Assembly (NCBI GenBank): GCA_014384675.1
Contig: JACNFK010000034.1
Coordinates: 62,001-126,000, forward strand
Origin: Candidatus Thiopontia autotrophica
GTDB lineage: Bacteria > Pseudomonadota > Gammaproteobacteria > GCF-002020875
Direction: 5' to 3'
Length of the DNA stretch: 64,000 nt
The first letter of the stretch is position 1. Every line of letters begins with the position of its first letter. The notes beneath the pieces are model-generated. The model did no database searches. It was not told the origin of the DNA and was given only the letters and a program-made list of their open reading frames with translations. Shown one piece after another: positions 37,874 through 47,047 of this stretch. Both the position numbers and the translations under genes were made by a program.

Positions 37874-38761
37874 TCACCTCATGTTGTCGCCGAAACGGCC
37901 ACCGAAACGGAAAACGTCAGGGCCACAGACATCCACACAGCGTCCACAATTTGTACATTGCGAGTAGTTAACTATATTAGAGGTGCCATCCTCTCCTTTA
38001 AGCGGTATACGGAGCACCTGGGGCTCGGGGCACACTGCGAAACAGTCCATACAGTCATTGCATGCCTCACGATCTGCCGCTCTCACCCGTACCAGACTTA
38101 ACTTTCCAAGCAGACTATAGAATGCGCCCATGGGACAGATATGCCCACACCAGCCGTTGCGACTCCAGAGGAGGTCATAGAGAAATATCCCGCCCACAGC
38201 AACCCAGCCAATACCAAACCCGTAGAGTATGCTGCGCTGTAACAGGGTTACAGGGTTGACCAGCTCCCAGAGCAGAGTACCGCTAAGCAGTGACATAACC
38301 ATAACCATCCCGAGCACCCAGAAGCGAATATTGGGTGAGAGCTCACACCTCTTTTTAAGTCCCAGTTTACGTCTCAACCAGGCTGCCGCATCGGTAACCA
38401 TATTCATCGGGCAGACCCATGAACAGTAGACCCGACCACCAACTGCCAGATAGAAGAGCACCACAATCAGCGCCCCGACCAGTGCTGTGGTCTCAAAGGC
38501 GTGGCCGGCAAACAGCGTCTGCAGGTAGACAAATGGATCTGTCAGGGGGACTGTATCCAGCACCAGACTGGAGACCAGGTTACCCTTGATTATACGAACC
38601 GGCTCTCCCCACTCATCCAGGGCGTTCAGAGTTGTTGCTGACCCAACCAGAAACAGGGCAATAATGGAGAGCTGGGAGATTCGTCTCATTACCAGCCACT
38701 TGTGAGAACGGATCCACCCCTTCTCCTCAACTGCTGCCTTGCCTATAGAATCACGTGCCAT
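37874..38761 (-). CDS. napH: NapH, membrane quinol dehydrogenase subunit
   Basis: 295 residues with four membrane segments, two periplasm-facing/cytoplasmic CxxxCP motifs typical of NapH (CSWVCPMN, CGHICPMG) and two C-terminal [4Fe-4S] ferredoxin sites (CNDCMDCFAVC, CTNCGRCVDVC). With NapG it passes electrons from the quinol pool towards NapAB. It overlaps napF by 11 bases. Its usual partner napG is 13 kb away with napA. Confidence 0.93.
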   Translation of the reverse strand: MARDSIGKAAVEEKGWIRSHKWLVMRRISQLSIIALFLVGSATTLNALDEWGEPVRIIKGNLVSSLVLDTVPLTDPFVYLQTLFAGHAFETTALVGALIVVLFYLAVGGRVYCSWVCPMNMVTDAAAWLRRKLGLKKRCELSPNIRFWVLGMVMVMSLLSGTLLWELVNPVTLLQRSILYGFGIGWVAVGGIFLYDLLWSRNGWCGHICPMGAFYSLLGKLSLVRVRAADREACNDCMDCFAVCPEPQVLRIPLKGEDGTSNIVNYSQCTNCGRCVDVCGPDVFRFGGRFGDNMR

Positions 38762-39341
38762 TACGGTTTTCTCCTCTGCTCTCTTCTGTTACAGGTTGCC
38801 TGTGGTGTAACGTTAACGCATCAACCGGGCAGGGGGCAATACATGCACCACATCCAGTGCATCTCTCCATATCCATCTCCATCTGTACCTTTCCCCCAAT
38901 GCGTGGACGGAAACGAAAAACCCGCTGCAGACACTGATCCCCGCAGATCTGGCAGACCACCCCCTTCTGGGCAATACAGGTGTGACTAACCCGAACCTCC
39001 AGCCCCCACGGCTCCCCATGATCCTCATCCGAGGCAAACTGTAGCGCCTTCGGCTCACAACAGGTCACACACTCCTCACAGAAGGTGCACTCTCCCCGCT
39101 TGAACTCCACAATCGGGAATCTGCTCCCACCCTCGACCAGGATTTTCTCTGGGCAGGCCTCTACACACTTTCCACAGCGGCTACAGATCTCGGTAAACTC
39201 AAACTCATCCAGTGCCCAGGGTGGACGGATGGGACGTTTTCTTCCACTCACATCACCACGCAGAAACTGGGTACGACTCACCCCACGGCCACCCTGCCCC
39301 TGTTTTTTTTTATCATCTCTGTTTTTTAAAAACTTAAACAT
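38751..39341 (-). CDS. napF: NapF ferredoxin-type protein
   Basis: 196 residues from ATG 39341 (a start seven codons earlier is possible). Cytoplasmic, four cysteine groups: CSRCGKCVEACP, CTFCEECVTCC, CQICGDQC and CTGCGACIAPCP. NapF assists cluster assembly of NapA before Tat export. First gene of a napF-napH pair. Confidence 0.9.
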   Translation of the reverse strand: MFKFLKNRDDKKKQGQGGRGVSRTQFLRGDVSGRKRPIRPPWALDEFEFTEICSRCGKCVEACPEKILVEGGSRFPIVEFKRGECTFCEECVTCCEPKALQFASDEDHGEPWGLEVRVSHTCIAQKGVVCQICGDQCLQRVFRFRPRIGGKVQMEMDMERCTGCGACIAPCPVDALTLHHRQPVTEESRGENRNGT

Positions 39342-39414
39342 TAAAACCGTCCCGTCCCTCACAAGTTATCCTAACCGTACTAAAGAGCCACCTGATTAAC
39401 CCCAAATCTCGTCA

Positions 39415-40017
39415 CTATCCAACAACATCAAGTGCCCGTGCCCGAAACCCAACCCCACACTCCTGTGCCAGTTGTTGACACGCCTCTATATCAACCCCCT
39501 CCAATCCATCTATAGCAGTTGCGGTCACCAATGGAATCTTCCCACTTGCTCTCCGCAGAAAATCCAGCATTGCCTCAAAGGCGCCCCCCAGCTGGGGCTG
39601 GCAGTGCCGATTATAGACCTCTCTGTTCTGTCCATTCATTGAGACCGAGAGCTCATCAATAACCCCCACCATCTCCGGTATCACATTGCGTTTATGGACC
39701 AGACTGGCCAGCCCATCTGTATTGATTCTGGTCTGCCCACCATGCTGCTTTATCCACCCGGCAACCTCAAGCAGAAGCCTGAGCCGCAGTGTCGGCTCCC
39801 CAAAACCGCAGAATACCACCTGACTGTAGCGTGATGGATCACCAATCGCCCCTATCACCTCCTCAACCTCCGGACGGTGGTCGACTGTAAGATCAAACTC
39901 GTGAACCTTCATCACCCCCTGGGTCTTGGGACAGAAGTCACAAACCAGGGTGCAACGGTCGGTAATACTGAGATAGAGGCTATCTTTTATCTGGTAGGCA
40001 ATTGTCTGACTTCTCAC
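39415..40017 (-). CDS. Short radical SAM protein, TatD-linked type
   Basis: 200 residues. Radical SAM motif CTLVCDFCPK (CxxxCxxC, residues 22-29) followed by the GFGEPTLR glycine motif. Size and sequence resemble the small radical SAM proteins found next to or fused with TatD; no tatD lies here. Substrate unknown. Stands alone, 73 bases downstream side of napF. Confidence 0.8.
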   Translation of the reverse strand: MRSQTIAYQIKDSLYLSITDRCTLVCDFCPKTQGVMKVHEFDLTVDHRPEVEEVIGAIGDPSRYSQVVFCGFGEPTLRLRLLLEVAGWIKQHGGQTRINTDGLASLVHKRNVIPEMVGVIDELSVSMNGQNREVYNRHCQPQLGGAFEAMLDFLRRASGKIPLVTATAIDGLEGVDIEACQQLAQECGVGFRARALDVVG

Positions 40018-40084
40018 TATGCTATTCTCTCACCACTTACCAACTGCAAACAAGATATGAATCCTTGCTAAAGTGATCACAATA

Positions 40085-40642
40085 ATGAAAAAAATTGCCC
40101 TGCCATTAATCCTGGCGCAAGGATTAATACTGCTGTTCATGCCTCTATTAAGTCAGGCTAGCCCCACCCTGCTCGATGCTGCCAATCAGGGCGAGATCAG
40201 ACAGGTCAAAAAACTGCTGCAGGCGGCAGCCCCCCTCTACCCCCTGACTCGCTCTGGAGAGACCCCGCTACACCGGGCCGCATATCATGGGTACAGAGAG
40301 ATAGTCTCTCTGTTACTGAACGCAGGTAGCGAGGTTGATATCACCTCCAGACCAGGGGAGACTGCACTCCACAAGGCAGCACAGAGCGGCCATCTGGATG
40401 TGATTCAGAAACTTCTGGATGCCGGTGCCGATATCAACCGACGCAGTGAATATGGCATTACCCCACTACAGAAGGCGGTCGCCAATGGTCAGATAGATGC
40501 AGTAAAACTGCTGTTGGGATGGGGTGCCGACCCCGCACTGCAGGATGATCTTGGAATCACTCCACTACAGTACGCCGAGATGGGGGGCGAGAGTGAAATT
40601 GCAGAACTACTGGAATCTTACTTTACCTCTACCCAACGTTAG
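40085..40642 (+). CDS. Exported ankyrin-repeat protein
   Basis: 185 residues from ATG 40085. Signal peptide (about 1-25), then five ankyrin repeats starting with SPTLLDAANQGEIRQVKKLL and repeating the GETPLHRAAYHG, GETALHKAAQSG and GITPLQKAVANG consensus about every 33 residues. Periplasmic protein-interaction scaffold; in some bacteria such proteins protect periplasmic catalase or redox enzymes. No partner evident. Confidence 0.87.
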   Translation: MKKIALPLILAQGLILLFMPLLSQASPTLLDAANQGEIRQVKKLLQAAAPLYPLTRSGETPLHRAAYHGYREIVSLLLNAGSEVDITSRPGETALHKAAQSGHLDVIQKLLDAGADINRRSEYGITPLQKAVANGQIDAVKLLLGWGADPALQDDLGITPLQYAEMGGESEIAELLESYFTSTQR

Positions 40643-40706
40643 GTATAGACTCCCCGATCCACATAAAAAGTTATCCAAAGACAATTTCTCAACAAGGAGG
40701 AGAATC

Positions 40707-41300
40707 GTGAAAAAAGTTTATTCAGTTATGGCATCAACTGCCATCGCACTAACCCTGGCACTCTCACAGAGCCAGGCAGCTTCTGCCGACAACAGCATGG
40801 TCGATGCCGGACTAGACGAGGCAAAACAGCTCTATAGCAAGGCTCTGCCGATGAATATGGACTCTCTGAAAAGGGCCGAACTGCTTGGGCAGGCTGTAGA
40901 TATCCTGACCGGGGTTATCGAAAACGATCCAAAATCTCTGGAGGCACACCGCAAACTAATGGGGGTCTACCTGCTACAACAGGATTACTCCAACGGTATC
41001 CGTACCCTGCAGAATGCAATCACCCTCGCTCCCGAGGATCCTAAGCTCTTTATCTCCCTGGCATTTATGTATGAACACTCTGGTGCCCTGGAGTATGCAG
41101 ACGAGATGCTGAATCAGGCGCTTTCTCTGAAACCTGGAGATAAAGTCACAAAAATGGTCAGAGATTATAAGGTTGCCATCAGAAAGAAGATTGAGGCGGC
41201 AAAAGATAATAACAATATGGAGCAGCTTCATGGCGGAGAGAACCCCATGGACGCACAACATGGGCAGCTTAAACCTGGAGCAGATACCTCCGCCCACTAA
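40707..41300 (+). CDS. Exported TPR protein
   Basis: 197 residues from the GTG at 40707, chosen because an AAGGAGGAG ribosome site precedes it and the signal peptide (KKVYSVMASTAIALTLA) begins there; the frame upstream is open but overlaps the ankyrin gene. TPR motifs from about residue 55 to 140 (EAHRKLMGVYLLQQDYSNGI, then LFISLAFMYEHSGALEYADE). His- and Asp-rich tail. Immediately followed by moaA. Confidence 0.82.
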   Translation: MKKVYSVMASTAIALTLALSQSQAASADNSMVDAGLDEAKQLYSKALPMNMDSLKRAELLGQAVDILTGVIENDPKSLEAHRKLMGVYLLQQDYSNGIRTLQNAITLAPEDPKLFISLAFMYEHSGALEYADEMLNQALSLKPGDKVTKMVRDYKVAIRKKIEAAKDNNNMEQLHGGENPMDAQHGQLKPGADTSAH

Positions 41301-41303
41301 ACC

Positions 41304-42293
41304 ATGAAAGCAGAACTCACAGACCCATTTGGCAGAAGAGTCGATTACCTCCGTCTCTCGGTAACCGACCGCTGTGACCTGCGTTGCGTCTACTGTATGC
41401 CACAGGGGTTTGATGACTATGAGGCACCCGCTGACTGGCTCACCTTTGACGAGATTGAACGGGTAGTCAGGATATTTGGCGAGCTGGGAGTCAGCCGGAT
41501 ACGGATGACTGGTGGGGAACCCCTGGTTCGCAAGGGCATTGTCGAGCTCAGTAGACGGCTTTCGTCGCTACGCGAAATTGATGATCTCTCCATGAGTACC
41601 AACTGTGTAAGCATGGAGAAATTTGCCCAGCCGCTTAAAGATGCCGGTATCAGCCGTATCAATGTCAGCCTTGACAGCCTCAACCCGAAAAAATTCCAGG
41701 AGATTACCGGCGGGGGCAAACTGAGCAAAGTAATTGCTGGTCTGTTAGCCTCCAAGGCGGCTGGCTTTACCCCCATCAAGATAAATGCGGTTGCGATGAA
41801 AGGGGTAAATGATGATGAGCTCGGTGATATGGTTGAGTTCTGTCTCAAACATGACTTTACCCTCCGTTTTATCGAGACCATGCCTATTGGTGATACCGGA
41901 TGTCGTGCCAAGGACTCTCACTACCTTGATCTCGAGGTGATCCGCGAGGAGCTGGAACAGCGCTTTGATCTGGTCCCAAGCGTTATGCCGGGAGCGGGGC
42001 CAGCCCGTTATTTCAGGATTAAAGATACGGATATGCACTTTGGTTTCATCACCCCGATCTCTCAACATTTCTGCGAGACCTGCAACAGACTGCGCCTCTC
42101 TACCGATGGCACTCTCTATATGTGTCTGGGACAGGATGATAAGTATGAGTTACGACCACTGCTACGAGGTGGTGCCAGCGATGATGAGATCAAGGATGCA
42201 ATCCACGAGGCGCTGACCCTAAAACCGGAACGCCACGAGTTCAACGAGGGCAAGGGGCAGACTGTTCGTTTCATGAATATGACAGGCGGATAG
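41304..42293 (+). CDS. moaA: GTP 3',8-cyclase
   Basis: First step of molybdopterin synthesis. 329 residues. N-terminal radical SAM cluster CDLRCVYCMP (residues 24-31), TGGEPLVRKG, and the C-terminal cluster CETCNRLRLSTDGTLYMCL. The C-terminus ends in TGG, as the GG tail of MoaA. Provides Moco for NapA (bis-MGD). Three bases after the TPR gene, so co-transcribed. Confidence 0.96.
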   Translation: MKAELTDPFGRRVDYLRLSVTDRCDLRCVYCMPQGFDDYEAPADWLTFDEIERVVRIFGELGVSRIRMTGGEPLVRKGIVELSRRLSSLREIDDLSMSTNCVSMEKFAQPLKDAGISRINVSLDSLNPKKFQEITGGGKLSKVIAGLLASKAAGFTPIKINAVAMKGVNDDELGDMVEFCLKHDFTLRFIETMPIGDTGCRAKDSHYLDLEVIREELEQRFDLVPSVMPGAGPARYFRIKDTDMHFGFITPISQHFCETCNRLRLSTDGTLYMCLGQDDKYELRPLLRGGASDDEIKDAIHEALTLKPERHEFNEGKGQTVRFMNMTGG

Positions 42294-42307
42294 GGACCCT
42301 AAACCAC

Positions 42308-43096
42308 CTACGACACAAACATTCTAATCGATAGAAACAGTAGAAAGAGTGCAAACAGCTGCTTTAGCCTCTCTGCCGGCAGTCGATGTGCCAACCTTGC
42401 ACCAACTGGAGCAGCAAAGGCACTCATAACGATAATCCCAAAAAATGCGGGCCAGTAGATAAAGCCGCTGCTCCATATTGGTAGCCCGTCAACCCCCAAC
42501 CCAGACCAGATAAATCCGACTCCGCCAGCCACCGCAATAGGCAATCCAACTGCTGCCGAGGTTCCCACGGCCTGATGTATCTTCACCCGATGCCATACCA
42601 ACCAGGGTACAGTCATGGTTCCGCCACCAATTCCCACCAGCGCCGAAATCGCACCAATTACAACTCCTGCCAGGCCATTCAATATTCTCCCGGGGATCTC
42701 TCCATGGACTCTTGGTCCAAGATTGAACCCCATCTGAATCGCCACCAGAAGCTCAAACAGGGCAAAAAATATACGCAGAGAGTCACTGTTAACCTGTTTT
42801 GCAAACTGTGCTCCGAACCATCCACCCAGAACTATCCCTGGAACCAATAACCAGAACAGATCCCAGCGCACTGCCCCTCTCCTGTCGTGGGCAGAGACTG
42901 AGGAGATAGAGGTGATGACAATGGTTGCCAATGAGGTGCCGATGGCCAGATGCATCAACCATGGAGATGAACCCAGCTGCTGCTGAAAGATCCATAACAG
43001 AAACGGCACAATAACCAGGCCACCGCCTACTCCGAGGAGGCCGGCCAAGAGACCTGCAAAAGCACCAACCAGGAGATAGAGAGCTATTGATTCCAT
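42308..43096 (-). CDS. TauE/SafE-family permease
   Basis: 262 residues with eight hydrophobic segments; the GLLGVGGGLVIVPFLL repeat near the start and GAISALVGIGGGTMTVPWL in the middle are the two family motifs. Members export sulfite, sulfoacetate or related anions or take up organosulfonates; sulfite export would suit the sulfur-oxidising context but is not proven. Convergent with moaA. Confidence 0.88.
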   Translation of the reverse strand: MESIALYLLVGAFAGLLAGLLGVGGGLVIVPFLLWIFQQQLGSSPWLMHLAIGTSLATIVITSISSVSAHDRRGAVRWDLFWLLVPGIVLGGWFGAQFAKQVNSDSLRIFFALFELLVAIQMGFNLGPRVHGEIPGRILNGLAGVVIGAISALVGIGGGTMTVPWLVWHRVKIHQAVGTSAAVGLPIAVAGGVGFIWSGLGVDGLPIWSSGFIYWPAFFGIIVMSAFAAPVGARLAHRLPAERLKQLFALFLLFLSIRMFVS

Positions 43097-43175
43097 CGTC
43101 AGAGATTATCAAACTACGGAACGGTTTGGATAGAACTCAGTATGTTGCTCTCCCGAGAGAGCCGTTAAGAAAGCT

Positions 43176-43209
43176 CTGATTAAGTCACTTCGTGACCCAA
43201 TCAGATCTC
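43176..43209. repeat. REP-like palindromic repeat, copy B
   Basis: CTGATT, GTCAC-TTC-GTGAC and AATCAG form a nested hairpin; 43181-43209 is identical to 23395-23423. It lies directly before the IS110 remnant, and IS110-family elements often use REP-type repeats as targets. Confidence 0.75.
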
Positions 43210-43226
43210 CCTTACAAATTATTCTA

Positions 43227-43497
43227 TGGGGGAAGGGTTATGGTTCAGTATGTTACAACAACACCTGTTGAGCCCTTCCCCCAAACCCCCATTCCATTAC
43301 GCTTTTTCAGATGGAATGGACACCGCCCTCCCTTAATCGGCATCAAAGTGCCATAGTTGGGTTGTTACACATCAACTAAATAGAGAGGACGGTATCCATG
43401 AAAGAGATTAACGTAATAGGTTTGGATTTGGCAAAAGATGTTTTCCAGGTACACGGCATTGATAGTGATGGAGAAGTTGTGACTCGCGTCAAGTGGA
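43227..43497 (+). mobile_element. IS110-family remnant: left non-coding end and transposase N-terminus
   Basis: From ATG 43398 the frame reads MKEINVIGLDLAKDVFQVHG and about 12 more residues of the DEDD transposase N-terminus (the D of GLDLAKD is catalytic), then diverges and stops at 43577. Upstream are two hairpins: arms 43227-43237/43273-43283 (TGGGGGAAGGG) and 43290-43298/43311-43319 (CCATTCCAT). In IS110 elements this non-coding left end encodes the bridge RNA, so these hairpins may be its remains. The rest of the transposase is missing here. Confidence 0.78.
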
Positions 43498-43521
43498 TAG
43501 CCCGTTTGCTGTTAAAAGAGA

Positions 43522-44724
43522 TTAAACCTGAATTCCCCCCCTCTTGTGCGCTAACCCCTCACTCCGCCGACTATTAACCACTACAATCTTAGCACGGGAT
43601 AACGCATTAAAATCGGTTGCTGAAGCTGCAGTATAGGCCCCCATCTGATGCCCTACCACCAGGTCTCCCAGCTCCATCTTCGGTAGCTCAATCGCCTGCT
43701 CTACCACATCGATACTGTCACAGGTAGGGCCCGCCAATACACTTTCACGATGCGGCCCTTCACGGAACACCTCGACCGGATAGTCGGCATGGTCAAACAA
43801 TTTGCCACTCCAGGAGCCGTAGACCCCATCATCCAGGTAGTACCAGGGGCGGCCATCACGCTCACTCTTGCCCACCACCGAGGTGATGACGGAGACTGCC
43901 GGGGCCACCAGATAACGGCCCGGCTCGGCAACCTTGCGTACACGCTGTGGCAACTTGTCGAGTGCCTGACGAATCGGCGCACAGAAATCCTCGATCTCCG
44001 GTACAGCATGCCGGTACTCCACCGGGAACCCGCCGCCCATATCGAGCAGGTTGATCTCGTTAAATCCCATTGCCCACGCCCGCTCCATCAGTGCATGGGT
44101 GGTCTCAATGGCTGCCACATGGCTATCGGGCTGCCCCGATTGAGAGCCAACATGGAAAGAGAAACCCTTGATGCGAATCCCCTTGCGGCGCGCCAACTGC
44201 AACAACTCCACTGCCTCCTCCGGGGAGCAACCAAATTTGCTGGAGAGGTCGACCACCGCACTCTTACCCTGGAAACGTATACGGATCAGCAGACCGACCC
44301 GGTTGTGGTAGCGCCGGAACTTCCTCAGCTCCTCTCTGTTGTCGACCACAAAGGTGGTAGTGCCGTAGCGTAGCGCAGCACGGATCTCACTATCCTTCTT
44401 GATGGGGTGGGTATGGATGGTGGCACGAGGAGATAGTCCACTCTGGCGCGCCAGTGCCACCTCACCACTGCTGGCGATATCGAGACCAACCCCTTCGGAG
44501 ACCAGTGCAGCGATCACCTCAGCGCGAGGCAGCGCCTTGATCGCATAGAACAACTCTACTCCAGGCAGTGCAGCGGATAGCTGACGAACCTGTCGACGCA
44601 GTTGGGCCTCATCCACCACAAACAGTGGAGAACCATACCGGGTAACCAGCTGACGATACTGCGCCTCCTGCTCTGAAGCGGGCAGACTGCTCCAAGGATA
44701 GAGCGGTACGATATTATCGTTCAT
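43522..44724 (-). CDS. Ornithine decarboxylase, PLP fold III (alanine-racemase-like)
   Basis: 400 residues from ATG 44724, with GAGGAG ribosome site overlapping the speE stop region; a longer frame upstream is inside speE and discarded. PLP lysine K63 in FYAIKALP, HVGSQSG, the DMGGGFPVE phosphate loop and the active-site GPTCDSIDVV. Makes putrescine for SpeE; lysine is a possible second substrate. The last 15 or so residues (NSRRSEGLAHKRGGIQV) run into the IS110 junction and may not be original. GC content is clearly above that of the surroundings. Confidence 0.88.
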   Translation of the reverse strand: MNDNIVPLYPWSSLPASEQEAQYRQLVTRYGSPLFVVDEAQLRRQVRQLSAALPGVELFYAIKALPRAEVIAALVSEGVGLDIASSGEVALARQSGLSPRATIHTHPIKKDSEIRAALRYGTTTFVVDNREELRKFRRYHNRVGLLIRIRFQGKSAVVDLSSKFGCSPEEAVELLQLARRKGIRIKGFSFHVGSQSGQPDSHVAAIETTHALMERAWAMGFNEINLLDMGGGFPVEYRHAVPEIEDFCAPIRQALDKLPQRVRKVAEPGRYLVAPAVSVITSVVGKSERDGRPWYYLDDGVYGSWSGKLFDHADYPVEVFREGPHRESVLAGPTCDSIDVVEQAIELPKMELGDLVVGHQMGAYTAASATDFNALSRAKIVVVNSRRSEGLAHKRGGIQV

Positions 44725-44728
44725 CAAA

Positions 44729-45601
44729 TCACTCCTCATCCAGTGCCTCAGCAATCGCTTTCTGCAGATACTGCGGCAGAGCAAACGCAGCCTGATGGAT
44801 CGCAGGATTGTAGTAGCGGGTCTCGATCCCCGCCTGTTCAAAGCGGGTCTGCAGTGTAGTCAGATCCACACTGCGCAGTGCCGTGTTATCGGTGGCCCAG
44901 GCAAAGGTCATGATCCCCCCCACATAGGTCGGCACTGCCGCACTGTAGAAAGTGCTGTCGGCAAATAGTGATCGCAGACGACGTGCCGTATCCTGCACCT
45001 CATCCAGCTGCATGAAGGCGACCCCGTTCTGGGTCACCAGAATACCGCCTGGGGCCAGACGTGCCTTACAGGCACTGTAGAAGTCCTGGGTAAAGAGGCT
45101 CTCTCCCGGTCCAATCGGATCGGTGGAGTCGGAGATGATCACATCAAACTGCCGATCACTGTTGCTGGCGTAGTTCATCCCATCATCGATCACCAGCTCA
45201 AAGCGTGGGTCATCAAAAGCCCCGGCGGAGTGGTTCGGCAGGTGCTCAATACTCATCTCAACCACAGCACGGTCAATCTCCACCTGGGTAATCTGCTCAA
45301 TGCTCTGATGACGACACACCTCCCGCAATATCCCCCCATCACCACCACCGATGATCAGTACTCGTTTGGCATTGCCGTGTGCCAGCAGCGGCACATGGGC
45401 CAGCATCTCATGGTAGATGAACTCATCCGCCTCGGTGGTCTGCACCACCCCATCGAGCACCATCACCCGTCCGAAACGGGGGTTGTGGAAAATCTTCAAC
45501 TGCTGCTGGCCAGTGCCGTGCTCAAAATAGACCTCACCCACCTCAAAGCCTTGCCAGTAGCTGTCGTAGAGGGTCTCTTCAAAGGTGTGTTGATTGCTCA
45601 T
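44729..45601 (-). CDS. speE: Spermidine synthase
   Basis: Transfers aminopropyl from decarboxylated SAM to putrescine. 290 residues from ATG 45601, which overlaps the speD stop by four bases. Motifs [11 protein letters not shown], the catalytic [15 protein letters not shown] and the [11 protein letters not shown] region. Middle gene of speD-speE-ornithine decarboxylase. GC-rich: the line 45001-45060 has 38 G/C of 60. Confidence 0.95.
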   Translation of the reverse strand: MSNQHTFEETLYDSYWQGFEVGEVYFEHGTGQQQLKIFHNPRFGRVMVLDGVVQTTEADEFIYHEMLAHVPLLAHGNAKRVLIIGGGDGGILREVCRHQSIEQITQVEIDRAVVEMSIEHLPNHSAGAFDDPRFELVIDDGMNYASNSDRQFDVIISDSTDPIGPGESLFTQDFYSACKARLAPGGILVTQNGVAFMQLDEVQDTARRLRSLFADSTFYSAAVPTYVGGIMTFAWATDNTALRSVDLTTLQTRFEQAGIETRYYNPAIHQAAFALPQYLQKAIAEALDEE

Positions 45602-46098
45602 TGGCCGCAAGCCCCGCGCAGATGCTCATGGATATTGATATGGGTCGGGTTGAAGGTGCGTTTGAACACCTCGATCGACAACTCCGGGCGGGCGTCTCCA
45701 CACATAAAGACATCGAAGGCTGCATACCCCTTCTCTGGCCAGGTATGGACGCTGATATGGGACTCTGCCAGAACGGCCACTCCGGAGATCCCACCACTGG
45801 GGGTGAAGTGATGGAGATGGATATGGAGCAGTGTGGCTCCACATAGATCAACCGCCTCTCGCAAGGTCTGCTCCATCAGGTTCAAATCATCCAGATTCGA
45901 GGCCTTCCACAGATCCAGAATCAGGTGAGTGCCGGCAAAGGTGATGCCGTTGCGGGTAATAAAATGGTCGAGCAGATGCTCAGTCTCACCCTGCTGATTG
46001 TGGGTGGGCCAGATGGCGGAATTGATCTCCTCTCCGGTTGCAGGGAAAAGATCGGTGCTTTTAAGGTCATACTGACCAATAGAAACGGCTGTCTCCAT
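45598..46098 (-). CDS. speD: S-adenosylmethionine decarboxylase proenzyme
   Basis: 166 residues. Self-cleaving pyruvoyl enzyme; the cleavage Ser is S113 in [13 protein letters not shown], and the later C(GDARPE) region supplies the proton donor Cys. Gives decarboxylated SAM for SpeE. First gene of the polyamine operon, preceded by a near-consensus promoter. Confidence 0.94.
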   Translation of the reverse strand: METAVSIGQYDLKSTDLFPATGEEINSAIWPTHNQQGETEHLLDHFITRNGITFAGTHLILDLWKASNLDDLNLMEQTLREAVDLCGATLLHIHLHHFTPSGGISGVAVLAESHISVHTWPEKGYAAFDVFMCGDARPELSIEVFKRTFNPTHINIHEHLRGACGQ

Positions 46099-46215
46099 TG
46101 TGCAAGCTCCTCCAAAACAAAGTGCAAATTGTTACTGATGCGAAGCACTTCACAGAGAGGGCAACGCACGGCCTAGAAAAACATAAAACCTTCTATCAAG
46201 TCGAAAGGGGGCGCG

Positions 46216-46244
46216 ATTTTCAGTCCAAAATGGATTCTTGTCAA
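46216..46244 (-). promoter_or_regulatory. Promoter of the speD operon
   Basis: Minus strand TTGACA (46244-46239), 17 bp, GAAAAT (46221-46216), about 110 bases before speD. Upstream, three GTCTA repeats (46280-46320) and a GACAGTCTATTGTC palindrome may bind a regulator. Confidence 0.65.
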
Positions 46245-46362
46245 CACTTTTTTACAGCCATTTTCCGGAAACTCAAAACCGACGATAGACAGTCTATTGT
46301 CTAGTGACAGAGTCTAAACAAGATCCACTTTTGAACCGATTCACAACATAGCAACCAAATTT

Positions 46363-46540
46363 TCATGGATACGCACTCGACAGTCGTATCCGTTGAAACT
46401 CAATCCTGACCAAGGATCGCCATGCCCACTCTAGGGAGCCATAGAGAAAATATCGTAGCCAAAGGGTGCTGATTACCATCTGCATCAAACCAAACAGAAG
46501 CGCAATCAACAGCAGCTCATAACGCTGAAAGCTGCCATGG
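46363..46540 (-). pseudogene. C-terminal remnant of a DUF418/YeiB-type membrane protein
   Basis: The last 55 residues or so of this frame (ELLLIALLFGLMQMVIST, then LWLRYFLYGSLEWAWRSL) match the C-terminal end of DUF418 (YeiB) proteins, with the characteristic GPLEW-like GSLEW. The N-terminal 300 residues expected are missing: the frame runs into IS110 sequence on the other strand. Confidence 0.7.
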
Positions 46541-46860
46541 CAACTGCTACAGACGCTTCCCGGAGTAGACCGCTGGTCAGCAACGGCTATATTGATCGAG
46601 ATCGGCACCGACATGTCCCAGTTTGGGAATATTCAGCAGTTCGCTTCATGGGCAGGCCTCTGTCCCGGTAATAACGAAAGTGCCGGAAAAAGAAAAAGCG
46701 GAAAAACGCGCAAAGGGAATCGATCCCTTCGACACTCTTTATGTGAGGTGGCCAATGCCGCCAGTAGAACCACGAGTCAGTTCAAAGTCAAATATCAAGG
46801 ACTTGTCATACGCAGAGGCCATAAACGGACCATTATCTCGCTGGATGAAGAAGTTATGGG
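46529..46860 (+). pseudogene. IS110-family transposase C-terminal remnant
   Basis: The frame after an in-frame stop at 46526 reads LPGVDRWSATAILIEIG, then SWAGLCPGNNESAGKRKSGK and RKGNRSLRHSLCEVANAASR, the conserved transposase_20 domain with the catalytic serine region of IS110/IS116/IS902. After KRTIIS (about 46843) it diverges from the family. No N-terminal part precedes it. Same orientation as the N-terminal piece at 43398. Confidence 0.85.
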
Positions 46861-47047
46861 AATTTGGCTATTTGCCTCAACTGGCTCAGCCTCAGACAAC
46901 GTAAACTGCATCAAACTGCGGCAGGGTAAAGTCCGCCTTCAGATTAATCTGAGGGCAGGGATACCTATGTTTTTGTGGGGGTAATTATTTTCACAGTAAA
47001 GATTTAGGGAACCTCTGAATTGTCCCCAAGTAACCTGCCCCGCTCTC

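Noticed and set aside
46623-46904. Plus-strand frame of 93 codons overlapping the IS110 remnant
   Set aside because: Out of frame with the recognisable transposase residues.
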